Assembly: GCA_023403475.1 (NCBI GenBank) | Contig: JAEYEL010000131.1 | Coordinates: forward strand, 1-20,223 | Source: Actinomycetes bacterium | GTDB taxonomy: Bacteria; Actinomycetota; Coriobacteriia; Coriobacteriales; Eggerthellaceae | Direction: 5' to 3' | Length of the DNA stretch: 20,223 bases | Shown: positions 1-7,222 of the stretch, in pieces | Layout: each line of letters begins with the position of its first letter | How positions within the stretch are numbered: the stretch's first letter is position 1 | Notes under the pieces: generated by a model | What the model saw: the letters and a program-made list of their open reading frames with translations, nothing else | The model's database searches: none | What the model was told of the DNA's origin: nothing | Made by a program: the position numbers and the translations under genes

Positions 1-993
1 CACGTTGCGCACCGCGTTTTCGATGCGCGTGAGCGCCGCGTCGGCCTCCGCCAAGCGTTCGTCGGAAAAGTCGAGCGGGCTTCGGTAATGCGTCTGCAGC
101 ATGAGCATGCGCAGCGCCTGCGGGCGCGCCTGCTCAAGAACGTCGTGCAGCAGCATGAAGTTGCCAAGCGACTTGCTCATCTTCTCGTGGTTGATTTGCA
201 GCATGCCGCCGTGCATCCAGTGGTTCGCGAACGTGCAGCCGCTTGCAGCCTCGCTCTGCGCCCGCTCGTTTTCATGATGGGGAAACACAAGGTCGGCTCC
301 GCCGCCGTGGATGTCGAACGGAAGCCCTAGATACTTGCGCGACATGGCCGAGCATTCGATATGCCAACCGGGGCGACCCTTCCCCCAAGGCGAATCCCAT
401 GCGGGCTCGCCTGGTTTGGCGGCCTTCCACAGCGCGAAGTCAAGCGGGTCGCGTTTGCGGTCTTCCAGCCCCTGGCCGTCTGCCCGCAGCTCGCGATGCC
501 CCGATTCCATCTCGTCGACGTTGCGCCCCGAAAGCTCGCCGTAGCCAGGATACGAGCGCACGCTGAAGTACACGTCGCCTTCCACCTCGTAGGCATGCCC
601 GCCTTCGATAAGTTCGCTTATAAGCTCGATCATCGCGGGAATCTCGTCGGTGGCCTTCGGGCGAATATCCGGATCGAGCACGCCTGCCGCATGCATGTCC
701 TCGATGAACGCGGCGGTGTATTCCTGCGCCACCTCGGCGGCGCTTCTGCCCTCTTCGCCTGCGCGTTTGATGATCTTGTCGTCCACATCGGTGACGTTTT
801 GAACGAACTTCACGTCAAACCCGCGCCACATGAAGTAGCGGCGAATGACATCGAAGCTAATGAACGTGCGCGCATTGCCGATGTGGATGCGGTTGTACAC
901 GGTAGGCCCGCACACGTATATGCCCACTTTGCCGCGCACAAGCGCTTCGAAATCGACCTTTGCGCGCTTCTTGGTGTCATAGATCCTAATCAC
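1..993 (-). CDS. cysS: Cysteinyl-tRNA synthetase, 5' part (C-terminus off the left edge)
   Basis: Class I aminoacyl-tRNA synthetase that charges tRNA-Cys with cysteine in the cytoplasm. The 331 codons present hold the catalytic domain: zinc ligand Cys28 in CGPTVYN, the HIGH-type motif HIGN at 37-40, Cys214, the FPHHENE zinc/cysteine-binding motif near 237-243 and KMSKS at 271-275. The family is usually about 460-480 residues, so the anticodon-binding part lies outside the window. The start is a GTG at 993, chosen because AAGGAGGGG sits just upstream and the first residues (MIRIYDTKK) match the family. The start lies inside the end of cysE (8-bp overlap), so the two genes are probably translationally coupled and form a cysteine synthesis and charging operon. 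Confidence 0.97.
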   Translation of the reverse strand, partial: MIRIYDTKKRAKVDFEALVRGKVGIYVCGPTVYNRIHIGNARTFISFDVIRRYFMWRGFDVKFVQNVTDVDDKIIKRAGEEGRSAAEVAQEYTAAFIEDMHAAGVLDPDIRPKATDEIPAMIELISELIEGGHAYEVEGDVYFSVRSYPGYGELSGRNVDEMESGHRELRADGQGLEDRKRDPLDFALWKAAKPGEPAWDSPWGKGRPGWHIECSAMSRKYLGLPFDIHGGGADLVFPHHENERAQSEAASGCTFANHWMHGGMLQINHEKMSKSLGNFMLLHDVLEQARPQALRMLMLQTHYRSPLDFSDERLAEADAALTRIENAVRNV

Positions 994-1792
994 AATGCCC
1001 CTCCTTGTTTGCTCCCGCTGCCGTTGCGGTCGCAGCAATCGCAGCCTCATCAGCCACAGCAGCAGTCGTTGCGACCTCTTCCAGTTCCGCAGCTTCGCCC
1101 GAAACCGCACCTGGAACCTCGCCCGCAGCTTCCGCGCGGCTTTCCAAAGCCCTCACTTTCCTCTCAAGCACCTCGATGCGCTCGCACAGGCGCTCGCAGG
1201 TTTCCTTCATGGGGTCGGGCAGGTTTTCCCGATGCTTCGCCGCAGCCTTCTCGTCGGCCGCGCAGCGCTTTCCGTTACGCGAGACGATGTGCCCCGGAAT
1301 GCCCACGACAGTGGAATTGGGGGGCACGTCGTTCACCACGACTGCACCGCCGCCCACCTTCGAGTTATCGCCGATGGTGATGTTCCCCAGAACAGACGCG
1401 CCCACGCCCACGAGCACGTTGTTGCCCAACGTGGGGTGGCGCTTGCCCGTCTCCTTGCCCGTGCCGCCCAAGGTCACACCTTGATAGATGGTGCAATCGT
1501 CGCCAATGACGGTGGTCTCCCCGATGATGACGCCCATGGCATGGTCTATGAAGAAACGCCGCCCGATTACCGCCGCCGGGTGAATTTCCACACCCGTCAT
1601 GAAGCGCGTGAACTGCGAAGACACGCGCGCCAGACTTTTCAGCCCGTGTTCCCACAGGAAATGCTCCACCACATGCGACCACCGGGCATGAAGCCCAGGG
1701 TAGGTGAGCCATATGATGAACGCGCTTTGCGCCGCAGGATCTCGCTCCTTAACGGCCTGCACGTCCTCGCCAATCGTCTTGAATATATTCAT
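986..1792 (-). CDS. cysE: Serine O-acetyltransferase
   Basis: Transfers acetyl from acetyl-CoA to L-serine to give O-acetylserine, the first step of cysteine synthesis. The 268-residue protein has a helical N-terminal part followed by left-handed beta-helix hexapeptide repeats containing HPAAVIGRRFFIDHAMG, the GETTVIGDDCTIYQGVTLGG segment and the VGIPG end of the acyltransferase fold. The start ATG at 1792 (MNIFKTIGED) has AGAAGGG upstream and fits the short CysE/EpsC form; an in-frame start 13 codons earlier has no ribosome site. After the enzyme core there is a coiled-coil-like stretch (ERLCERIEVLERKVRALE) and an Ala/Glu/Thr-rich tail of roughly 45 residues that is not part of the standard enzyme. 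The gene overlaps the start of cysS. Confidence 0.95.
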   Translation of the reverse strand: MNIFKTIGEDVQAVKERDPAAQSAFIIWLTYPGLHARWSHVVEHFLWEHGLKSLARVSSQFTRFMTGVEIHPAAVIGRRFFIDHAMGVIIGETTVIGDDCTIYQGVTLGGTGKETGKRHPTLGNNVLVGVGASVLGNITIGDNSKVGGGAVVVNDVPPNSTVVGIPGHIVSRNGKRCAADEKAAAKHRENLPDPMKETCERLCERIEVLERKVRALESRAEAAGEVPGAVSGEAAELEEVATTAAVADEAAIAATATAAGANKEGHCD

Positions 1793-1819
1793 CGCAAAAG
1801 CCCTTCTGTTCGATGCGGA

Positions 1820-1825
1820 ATTGTA
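1820..1825 (-). promoter_or_regulatory. Possible -10 box upstream of cysE
   Basis: TACAAT on the minus strand lies 28 bp before the cysE start in the 154-bp gap behind the toxin gene. No good -35 box is seen at the usual distance, so this is a weak call for a cysE-cysS promoter. Nothing else is recognised in this gap. Confidence 0.3.
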
Positions 1826-1946
1826 CCACAAGCAAGAAACGCAAGGCGTAATTTGGCGAGATTGTCATCGGGTGAGGCGCTGCGATAAGATGAAAGTCTT
1901 TCGACCCCTCGATCAAAGCTGAATCGACATTCGAGCGCCGCCTTCC

Positions 1947-2261
1947 TCAATGCGAAGGTATGGTTTGGTGGTCGTACACGCCGACCATGCGGATGACGTG
2001 CCGCCGCTCGCGCCTGAAGTAAACCACCAGCACGTCGTCGTCGTGGATATGAAACTCGAAATGGCATCCGTCGGCGAAAGGCTGACGCTCTAGCCTGTGT
2101 TCGCTCCATCCGCTCTCATCGACGCGCCCCTTCTCCTCTAGCTCGAGAATGGCCTCGCGTATCGTCTTGATAATCGCTATGTACTCCTGCTCCGGGTACT
2201 TGTCCCTAAAGGCTCTGACCGTCTTCCAGAAATCGGCGCTCGCCTTCACCTCCCAGGTCAC
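1947..2261 (-). CDS. RelE/ParE-superfamily (YafQ-like) toxin
   Basis: Probable ribosome-dependent mRNA interferase of the RelE/ParE fold, 104 residues, the usual size. The C-terminal block with HFEFHIHDDDVLVVYFRR and then VIRMVGVYDH matches the beta-sheet and terminal helix pattern of this superfamily; a basic surface (RLER, RRERRH) would contact RNA. The exact subfamily and catalytic residues cannot be settled by eye. It starts at a GTG that overlaps the antitoxin stop by four bases (GTGA), so toxin translation is coupled to antitoxin translation. The gene order antitoxin then toxin, the overlap and the partner family make the type II toxin-antitoxin call strong even though the toxin alone is a moderate match. 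Confidence 0.82.
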   Translation of the reverse strand: MTWEVKASADFWKTVRAFRDKYPEQEYIAIIKTIREAILELEEKGRVDESGWSEHRLERQPFADGCHFEFHIHDDDVLVVYFRRERRHVIRMVGVYDHQTIPSH

Positions 2262-2572
2262 AAGGCCACCTGTTCCGCAGAGACCCCCAGCATGTCAAGG
2301 ATGTCGTCGGGCATAGTCGTGGCATCGAAGGAGTCGTCGGGGATGAGACCGTATTCTTTGGCTTCCTCGCGAAGCATCGCCCGGCGAACCTCGTCGGAGT
2401 ACTCCACGCCGCCTCTCCCTAAAAACAGGCCGTCGAAAGGACTTGTGCCCGTGTTGGCCACCTGCGTGACCATAACGCGCACTGCCATGGCAGACGTGAG
2501 ACCGCTACGGGCAAACACCGCATCTGCGCGCGCCTTCACATCATCGTCTATGGTTGTCTGAAGCAGCGCCAC
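2258..2572 (-). CDS. RelB/DinJ-family antitoxin
   Basis: Antitoxin of the type II pair with the downstream RelE-like toxin. The 104-residue protein begins with a ribbon-helix-helix DNA-binding segment (ALLQTTIDDDVKARADAV, then SAMAVRVMVTQV) typical of RelB/DinJ, followed by an acidic C-terminal part that would wrap the toxin. The start is GTG at 2572, chosen because GAAGGAGGG lies just upstream; longer in-frame starts have no ribosome site and add residues foreign to the family. RHH antitoxins generally repress their own operon. A TAATAT hexamer at 2613-2618 could be its -10 box, but no clear -35 or operator palindrome is visible. Confidence 0.88.
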   Translation of the reverse strand: MALLQTTIDDDVKARADAVFARSGLTSAMAVRVMVTQVANTGTSPFDGLFLGRGGVEYSDEVRRAMLREEAKEYGLIPDDSFDATTMPDDILDMLGVSAEQVAL

Positions 2573-2687
2573 GGTACCCTCCTTCGATAACATGGAAAAC
2601 CAATGCAAACTCATATTACCATGGAATACCTGCGAGGAAAAGCTTAAAACATGCAGCAAGACGAATCCGTGCATTATTGAACATTAT

Positions 2688-3344
2688 TTAACATCGATAC
2701 AGTAGAGCCACGGCGGTGGCGGAGATGCCCTCTTCCCGGCCTTCGAAGCCCAGGTGCTCGGTCGTGGTGGCTTTCACGCCCACGTTTTCTGCGGGTATGC
2801 CCATGGCGGATGCCAGGTTTTCGCGCATCTGGTCGCGATAGGGGGAAAGCTTAGGAGCCTGCGCCGCCACAACGCTGTCCACATCGAGAATGGAAAAACC
2901 CGCTTCGCGCACCTTCTGCGCAACGGCGGCCAGAAGCTTCAGGGAATCCGCGCCCGCATACGCCGGATCGGTGTCGGGAAACAGCTTACCGATGTCGCCG
3001 CCGCGCATAGCGCCGAGCAGCGCATCGGCCACCGCATGCGCCAGAACATCGGCATCGGAATGCCCCACGAGACCACGGGTATGCGGAATGTCCACGCCGC
3101 CCAAGATGAGCCTTCGCTCTTCGGCGAGTGCATGCACGTCAAAGCCTTGGCCTATGCGCAATCGGGAAAACGCCGCCTGCATATCTGCGACCGCCCCAGA
3201 ACCCACAACCGCCTCAGAGCCCGCGCTCGTCTCGGAACCTGCAAGTGCCGATCTATCCGCAGCCGCTTCAAAGCCCGCAGCCGCATTCTGGGCCTCGTCA
3301 AAAGCCATGCGATCCGAAAAAAGATCAGTCGGCGCTAAGGTCAT
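2688..3344 (-). CDS. ispF: 2-C-methyl-D-erythritol 2,4-cyclodiphosphate synthase
   Basis: Cyclises CDP-ME-2-phosphate to MEcPP in the MEP isoprenoid pathway. The enzyme core starts near residue 61 with RIGQGFDVHA (metal ligands Asp and His), then GLVGHSDADVLAHA, GDIGKLFPDTDPAY, and the CDP-binding VKATTTEHLGF; it ends LLYRC. The whole protein is 218 residues against about 157-160 for the family. The extra 60 residues are an N-terminal Ala/Ser/Gly/Glu-rich low-complexity extension. The ATG at 3344 is chosen because it overlaps the ispD stop (ATGA) and has AAGGAT upstream; a shorter product from the Met just before the core (MQAAFSRLRIG) is possible. The extension resembles the linker expected of an IspD-IspF fusion, but here the two are separate frames. 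Confidence 0.95.
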   Translation of the reverse strand: MTLAPTDLFSDRMAFDEAQNAAAGFEAAADRSALAGSETSAGSEAVVGSGAVADMQAAFSRLRIGQGFDVHALAEERRLILGGVDIPHTRGLVGHSDADVLAHAVADALLGAMRGGDIGKLFPDTDPAYAGADSLKLLAAVAQKVREAGFSILDVDSVVAAQAPKLSPYRDQMRENLASAMGIPAENVGVKATTTEHLGFEGREEGISATAVALLYRC

Positions 3345-4183
3345 GCTTCCGAATCCTTCGCAAACATGCTGCGCACGGCAGCGGCCAGCATCATGTAGTC
3401 CTCGGGAACGGTGAGCTTTATGTTGTCGCGCTTGCCCTCCACCACGAGCACGCGACCGCCCAGCCGTTCGATGAGCGAGGAATCGTCGGTGCCCATGAAG
3501 CCGTCGGACAAAGCCGCCGCATGCGCCCGCCGGTAAATGCCCGTGCGGAACACCTGCGGCGTCTGCGCGTTCCAGAACACGCGGCGGTCGGGCGTGCCCA
3601 TGATCACGCCGTTCTCCACCACTTTGAGCGTGTCGACGGCAGGGTGAGCCACCACGGCGCCGTCGCAATCGATGTTGCCCTTCACCGTGTTGATGGTGTG
3701 GGTGATAAGGTCGGGCGAGATAAGGGGTCTCGCGCCGTCGTGCAGCACCACGTAGCTGTAGTTTTCTGGCACGTACTCAAGCCCGGAAAACGCCGATTCC
3801 TGACGGCTCGGCCCTGAAGGCGCCATGACCACCGGGGTCACGAACGGGAAGGGGTCGATGGCGCGCTTGAGGTATTCGTCGTGTCTGTCTTCCGGGCACA
3901 CCACCACGATAAGCCCGATGTCACCCACCGCATCGAACGCCTCGGTCGACCACGTGAGAATGGGCTTGCCGGCAATCTCGATGAGCTGTTTGCCGCCTTC
4001 CTTGCCGAAGCGCTCCCCCGTTCCGCCCGCCAAAATGATGGCCGCCGTCTGCGGGTTGTCGTCAACCTTTCCCCGAAGGCCGCACATCGACTGCGAAAGC
4101 GCGTCGAAATCGACGCTTTCGAGCACCGCTTCAGGTGCCCTTAACACCTCCGGCGAATACACCGGATCTATCGTCTTCGGCAT
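3341..4183 (-). CDS. ispD: 2-C-methyl-D-erythritol 4-phosphate cytidylyltransferase
   Basis: Makes CDP-methylerythritol from MEP and CTP, upstream of IspF in the MEP pathway. Visible motifs are AAIILAGGTGERFG (nucleotide binding), GKQLIEIAGKPIL, VVLHDGARPLI, NAQTPQVFR and GTDDSSLIE. At 280 residues it is longer than the usual 225-240 because of an N-terminal extension of about 46 residues before the AAIILAGG strand. The start ATG at 4183 has GAAAGAGGTGG upstream and follows a good promoter; upstream in-frame codons lack a ribosome site. The 3' end overlaps ispF by four bases, indicating a coupled ispD-ispF operon. Confidence 0.96.
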   Translation of the reverse strand: MPKTIDPVYSPEVLRAPEAVLESVDFDALSQSMCGLRGKVDDNPQTAAIILAGGTGERFGKEGGKQLIEIAGKPILTWSTEAFDAVGDIGLIVVVCPEDRHDEYLKRAIDPFPFVTPVVMAPSGPSRQESAFSGLEYVPENYSYVVLHDGARPLISPDLITHTINTVKGNIDCDGAVVAHPAVDTLKVVENGVIMGTPDRRVFWNAQTPQVFRTGIYRRAHAAALSDGFMGTDDSSLIERLGGRVLVVEGKRDNIKLTVPEDYMMLAAAVRSMFAKDSEA

Positions 4184-4216
4184 ACCGGCCACCTCTTTCC
4201 CGTTTCGACAAGCACG

Positions 4217-4246
4217 ATTATAACCTCGCAGATCCGTCAAAGTCAG
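4217..4246 (-). promoter_or_regulatory. Promoter of ispD-ispF
   Basis: On the minus strand a perfect TATAAT (4217-4222) lies 18 bp after CTGACT (4241-4246), a 4 of 6 match to the -35 consensus. Transcription would start near 4210, about 27 bases before the ispD ATG. It shows that ispD has its own promoter in the 239-bp gap behind clpC. Confidence 0.6.
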
Positions 4247-4389
4247 CGAGAGAGCGCATGATATCCAAGATCGACCGTCGCAAGGGCGCGCGACCCTGCG
4301 ACCGCGCCGCGCCCTGTGCAAGGGACAGGATTGGGTATCATACGCACTCGCAACGTCGGCTCGTTCCGCCGACCGGCAGGCCAACAGAG

Positions 4390-4433
4390 CCGTTTAGTCG
4401 GCCGGCATGCCGGCAAAACCGTTTAGTCGGCCG
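4390..4433. repeat. 15-bp direct repeat around a palindrome at the clpC stop
   Basis: The 15-mer CCGTTTAGTCGGCCG occurs at 4390-4404 and again at 4419-4433; the second copy includes the clpC stop codon. Between them is the perfect 14-bp palindrome GCCGGCATGCCGGC (4401-4414, sharing four bases with the first copy). On the minus strand the unit would form a GC-rich hairpin just after clpC, but there is no T-run, so it is not a classical intrinsic terminator. The rest of the 4184-4389 gap holds only the ispD promoter. Confidence 0.8.
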
Positions 4434-6990
4434 CGCCGCCCGATGCAACGCCGCCGCTTGCGGGTAAGCCCGCGTGAGCCAAGTCGTAGTTCGTCAGCAG
4501 AAGCTCGGCATCGCGCGCCAAGCTGTCGCGCTTGCGCGGCTCGGGTATCTCGCCCGAACCCTCGGCAAACACCAGCTCGCCGTCCTTCTCATCCACGTCG
4601 ATAATGGAGCCGGCCTTCCACTTCCCTTCCAGAATCTGCTCGGAAAGCGGGTCTTCCAAAAGGCGCTGGATGGCGCGGCGCAAAGGACGCGCGCCGAACG
4701 TGGTGTCGGTACCCTCACGCGCGATGAAGCGCGTAGCGGCGTCCGTCAGGTTGATGGACATGTTCTGGGCTATCATGCGGTCGCGCAAATCCGCCACCAT
4801 AAGCTCCACTATCTTGGCTATCTCGTCTTCGGTCAGGCTCTTGAACACGATGATCTCGTCGATGCGGTTCAAAAACTCGGGCCTGAAGAGCTTTTTCATC
4901 TCGCTCATGACGCGGCTCTTTATTTCCTTGTCAGAAAGGCCGCCGCTCGCGTTCGCCGAAAAGCCAAGCGGCGTGGACTGGGCTATCTCGCGCGCGCCCA
5001 CGTTCGACGTCATGATGATGACCGTGTTGCGGAAATCGACCGTGCGGCCCTGCGCGTCGGTCAAGCGCCCCTCCTCCAGAATCTGGAGCAGGATGTTGAA
5101 CACGTCGGGGTGAGCCTTCTCTATCTCGTCGAACAGCACGACCGAGTAGGGACGCTGGCGCACCGCCTTGGTAAGCTGGCCGCCCTCGTCGAAGCCCACA
5201 TAGCCCGGAGGGCTTCCCACCAGGCGCGACACACTGTGCTTTTCCATGTACTCCGACATGTCGAAGGAAAGCAGCGCGTCTTCGGAGTTGAACAGGAACT
5301 CAGCGAGCGCTTTGGAAAGCTCGGTTTTGCCCACGCCCGAAGGGCCGAGGAAGATGAACGAGCCGGCAGGGCGGCGCGGGTCTTTAAGCCCGCTGCGCGA
5401 ACGACGGATGGCTTTCGAAAGCGCCGTGACTGCTTCGTCCTGACCGATCACGCGCTCATGCAGCACGCTTTCCATGCGCAAGAGCTTTTCGGTCTCAGCC
5501 TCGGTGAGGCTCGAAACCGGCACGCCGGTAGACATGGAGACCACATCGGCGATGTCTTCCACCGTGACCTGATGGATGGACTTCTGCGAATCTTCCTCCC
5601 ATTTCTTTTCGGCCTCCTCGCGCTTCTCCTTCAGCTGGGCTTCTTGGTCGCGCAGCTGGGCGGCGCGCTCGAAGTCCTGCGCGCCTATGGCCGTGTCCTT
5701 CTCGGCGCGGAGCTTCCGCAGCTCGTCGTCGAGTTCGCGCAACTCCTTGGGCAGCGTCATGTTGCGGATGCGCATGCGCGCGCCCGCCTCGTCGAGCACG
5801 TCGATGGCCTTGTCGGGCAGGTAACGGTCTTGGATGTAGCGGTCGGAAAGCGCCACGGCCGCCTGCAGCGCCTCGTCGGTGAAGTGCACCTGATGATGCG
5901 CCTCGTAGCGATCGCGCAGACCCTCCATGATGCGCACAGCCTGCTCTTCGTTGGGCTCACCCACCGTGATGGGTTGGAAGCGCCGCTCGAGCGCGGAGTC
6001 CTTCTCGAAGTGTTTGCGGAACTCGTCTATGGTGGTGGCGCCGATGACCTGAATCTCGCCGCGCGAAAGCGGTGGCTTCAAAATGGCGGCGGCATCGATG
6101 GAGCCTTCGGCCGAACCCGCGCCGAAGATGGTGTCGATCTCGTCAATGAACAGGATGACGTCTCCCGCGTCGCGCACCTCCTTGATGCACTTCTTCAGGC
6201 GTTCCTCGAACTCGCCACGGTACTTGCTGCCGGCAACAAGAGCGGAAACGTCGAGCGTGACGACGCGCTTCTTGCGCAGAAGATCGGGCACCTGGTTTGC
6301 CACGATGAGCTGCGCCAAGCCTTCGATGACGGCCGTTTTGCCCACGCCCGGCTCGCCGATGAGCAGCGGGTTGTTCTTCTGGCGGCGCGAAAGCACCTGC
6401 ATGACGCGCTCTATTTCGCCCGCGCGGCCGATAACCGGGTCGAGCTTGCCTTCGGTCGCCTTCTTGGTAAGGTCGGTGCCGAACTCCTTCAGGATGCTAT
6501 CGGAAGAGCCCCCCGTAGGGTCGAACCCCGCGCGGCCGGCATACACCGGGCTTTGCCCCACAAGGTCATTGAGCGCGCTGCGCACAGCGTCGCCCGTCAC
6601 GTTCAGACGACCCAGCACGTCAAGCGCCGTGCCCTCGCCCTCGCGCACGATACCTAAAAGCAAGTGCTCCGTGGAAATGTAGGACTGCCCCATCTGCATG
6701 GCCTCGCGCAGCGAGTTTTCCAGCACGCGCTTGACGCGCGGCGTGAACGACAGGTGCCCGGACACATCGGCGTCCTCGTCGATGGCGACCACCTGGCGAA
6801 TGGCCTGAACCACCGCATCGTACTTCACGTTCAGACGGTCGAGCGCCTGGGCGGCAAGCCCGTCTTTTTCCTGAATGAGCCCGAGCAAGATGTGCTCGGT
6901 GCCCACGTAGGGCTGATGCAGCGCGCGAGCCTCATCCTGAGCCAGGACAAGCACTTTGCGCGCCTTGTCGGTAAACTTATCGAATGACAT
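4423..6990 (-). CDS. clpC: ClpC-type AAA+ unfoldase of the Clp protease
   Basis: Hsp100 ATPase that unfolds proteins and feeds them to ClpP. The 855-residue protein has two N-terminal Clp repeats (about 1-145), AAA module D1 with Walker A GEPGVGKT (212-219) and Walker B VILFIDEID (near 278-286), a UVR-type middle region (FERAAQLRDQEAQLKEKREE), and D2 with GPSGVGKT and VVLFDEIEKAHPDV. A LGF tripeptide after the D2 sensor region fits the ClpP-binding loop. The ATG at 6990 (MSFDKFTDKARKV) is the family start and has GAGG upstream; a GTG nine codons earlier lacks a ribosome site. D1 shows ILKPPLSRG where ClpC usually has KPALARG, a small variation. Control is by the CIRCE-overlapped promoter just upstream. 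A neighbouring ispD-ispF and cysE-cysS order recalls the clpC region of Bacillus. Confidence 0.97.
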   Translation of the reverse strand: MSFDKFTDKARKVLVLAQDEARALHQPYVGTEHILLGLIQEKDGLAAQALDRLNVKYDAVVQAIRQVVAIDEDADVSGHLSFTPRVKRVLENSLREAMQMGQSYISTEHLLLGIVREGEGTALDVLGRLNVTGDAVRSALNDLVGQSPVYAGRAGFDPTGGSSDSILKEFGTDLTKKATEGKLDPVIGRAGEIERVMQVLSRRQKNNPLLIGEPGVGKTAVIEGLAQLIVANQVPDLLRKKRVVTLDVSALVAGSKYRGEFEERLKKCIKEVRDAGDVILFIDEIDTIFGAGSAEGSIDAAAILKPPLSRGEIQVIGATTIDEFRKHFEKDSALERRFQPITVGEPNEEQAVRIMEGLRDRYEAHHQVHFTDEALQAAVALSDRYIQDRYLPDKAIDVLDEAGARMRIRNMTLPKELRELDDELRKLRAEKDTAIGAQDFERAAQLRDQEAQLKEKREEAEKKWEEDSQKSIHQVTVEDIADVVSMSTGVPVSSLTEAETEKLLRMESVLHERVIGQDEAVTALSKAIRRSRSGLKDPRRPAGSFIFLGPSGVGKTELSKALAEFLFNSEDALLSFDMSEYMEKHSVSRLVGSPPGYVGFDEGGQLTKAVRQRPYSVVLFDEIEKAHPDVFNILLQILEEGRLTDAQGRTVDFRNTVIIMTSNVGAREIAQSTPLGFSANASGGLSDKEIKSRVMSEMKKLFRPEFLNRIDEIIVFKSLTEDEIAKIVELMVADLRDRMIAQNMSINLTDAATRFIAREGTDTTFGARPLRRAIQRLLEDPLSEQILEGKWKAGSIIDVDEKDGELVFAEGSGEIPEPRKRDSLARDAELLLTNYDLAHAGLPASGGVASGGAAD

Positions 6991-7051
6991 GCTAGCCTCA
7001 ATTCTCGCGTTTGACACAGCGTCTTTTTACAGCTCGGTATAGTTCGGCCAC

Positions 7052-7081
7052 ATATTAGCACTCTCTTAACTAGAGTGCCAA
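7052..7081 (-). promoter_or_regulatory. clpC promoter
   Basis: Reading the minus strand, TTGGCA (7076-7081) and TAATAT (7052-7057) are separated by 16 bp. Both hexamers are close to the sigma-70 consensus. Transcription would begin near 7044, giving a leader of about 55 bases before clpC. The hexamers coincide with the two arms of the CIRCE inverted repeat, so repressor binding would block polymerase. Confidence 0.75.
7055..7081. promoter_or_regulatory. CIRCE operator (HrcA-binding inverted repeat)
   Basis: TTAGCACTC, a 9-bp spacer, then GAGTGCCAA: this matches the CIRCE consensus TTAGCACTC-N9-GAGTGCTAA with one mismatch. CIRCE is the binding site of the heat-shock repressor HrcA, usually found before groESL and dnaK. 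Its position over the clpC promoter implies HrcA control of clpC here. Confidence 0.9.
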
Positions 7082-7222
7082 TTTGCGGCCAAACCGTTAC
7101 ACGCGCGCTCCACAAGTGAAGAAGCGGAAGGAACCACGCACCGACACCAGCACGTCGCATGGCAACCGGTCGCTCTTTGAAGTCAGACACCAGCAATGGG
7201 CGCACGGATACCGCAACGAGAC

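Noticed and set aside
361..1888. Long plus-strand frames opposite cysS and cysE
   Set aside because: Antisense shadows of two well-supported genes.
4223..4238. TTGACG as -35 box for ispD
   Set aside because: It lies only 12 bp from the TATAAT box; CTGACT at 18 bp is a better fit.
4474..6657. A 727-codon open frame on the plus strand opposite clpC
   Set aside because: It is the antisense of a high-GC gene; the translation is rich in Arg, His, Leu and Val without any domain pattern, while clpC on the other strand matches its family throughout.
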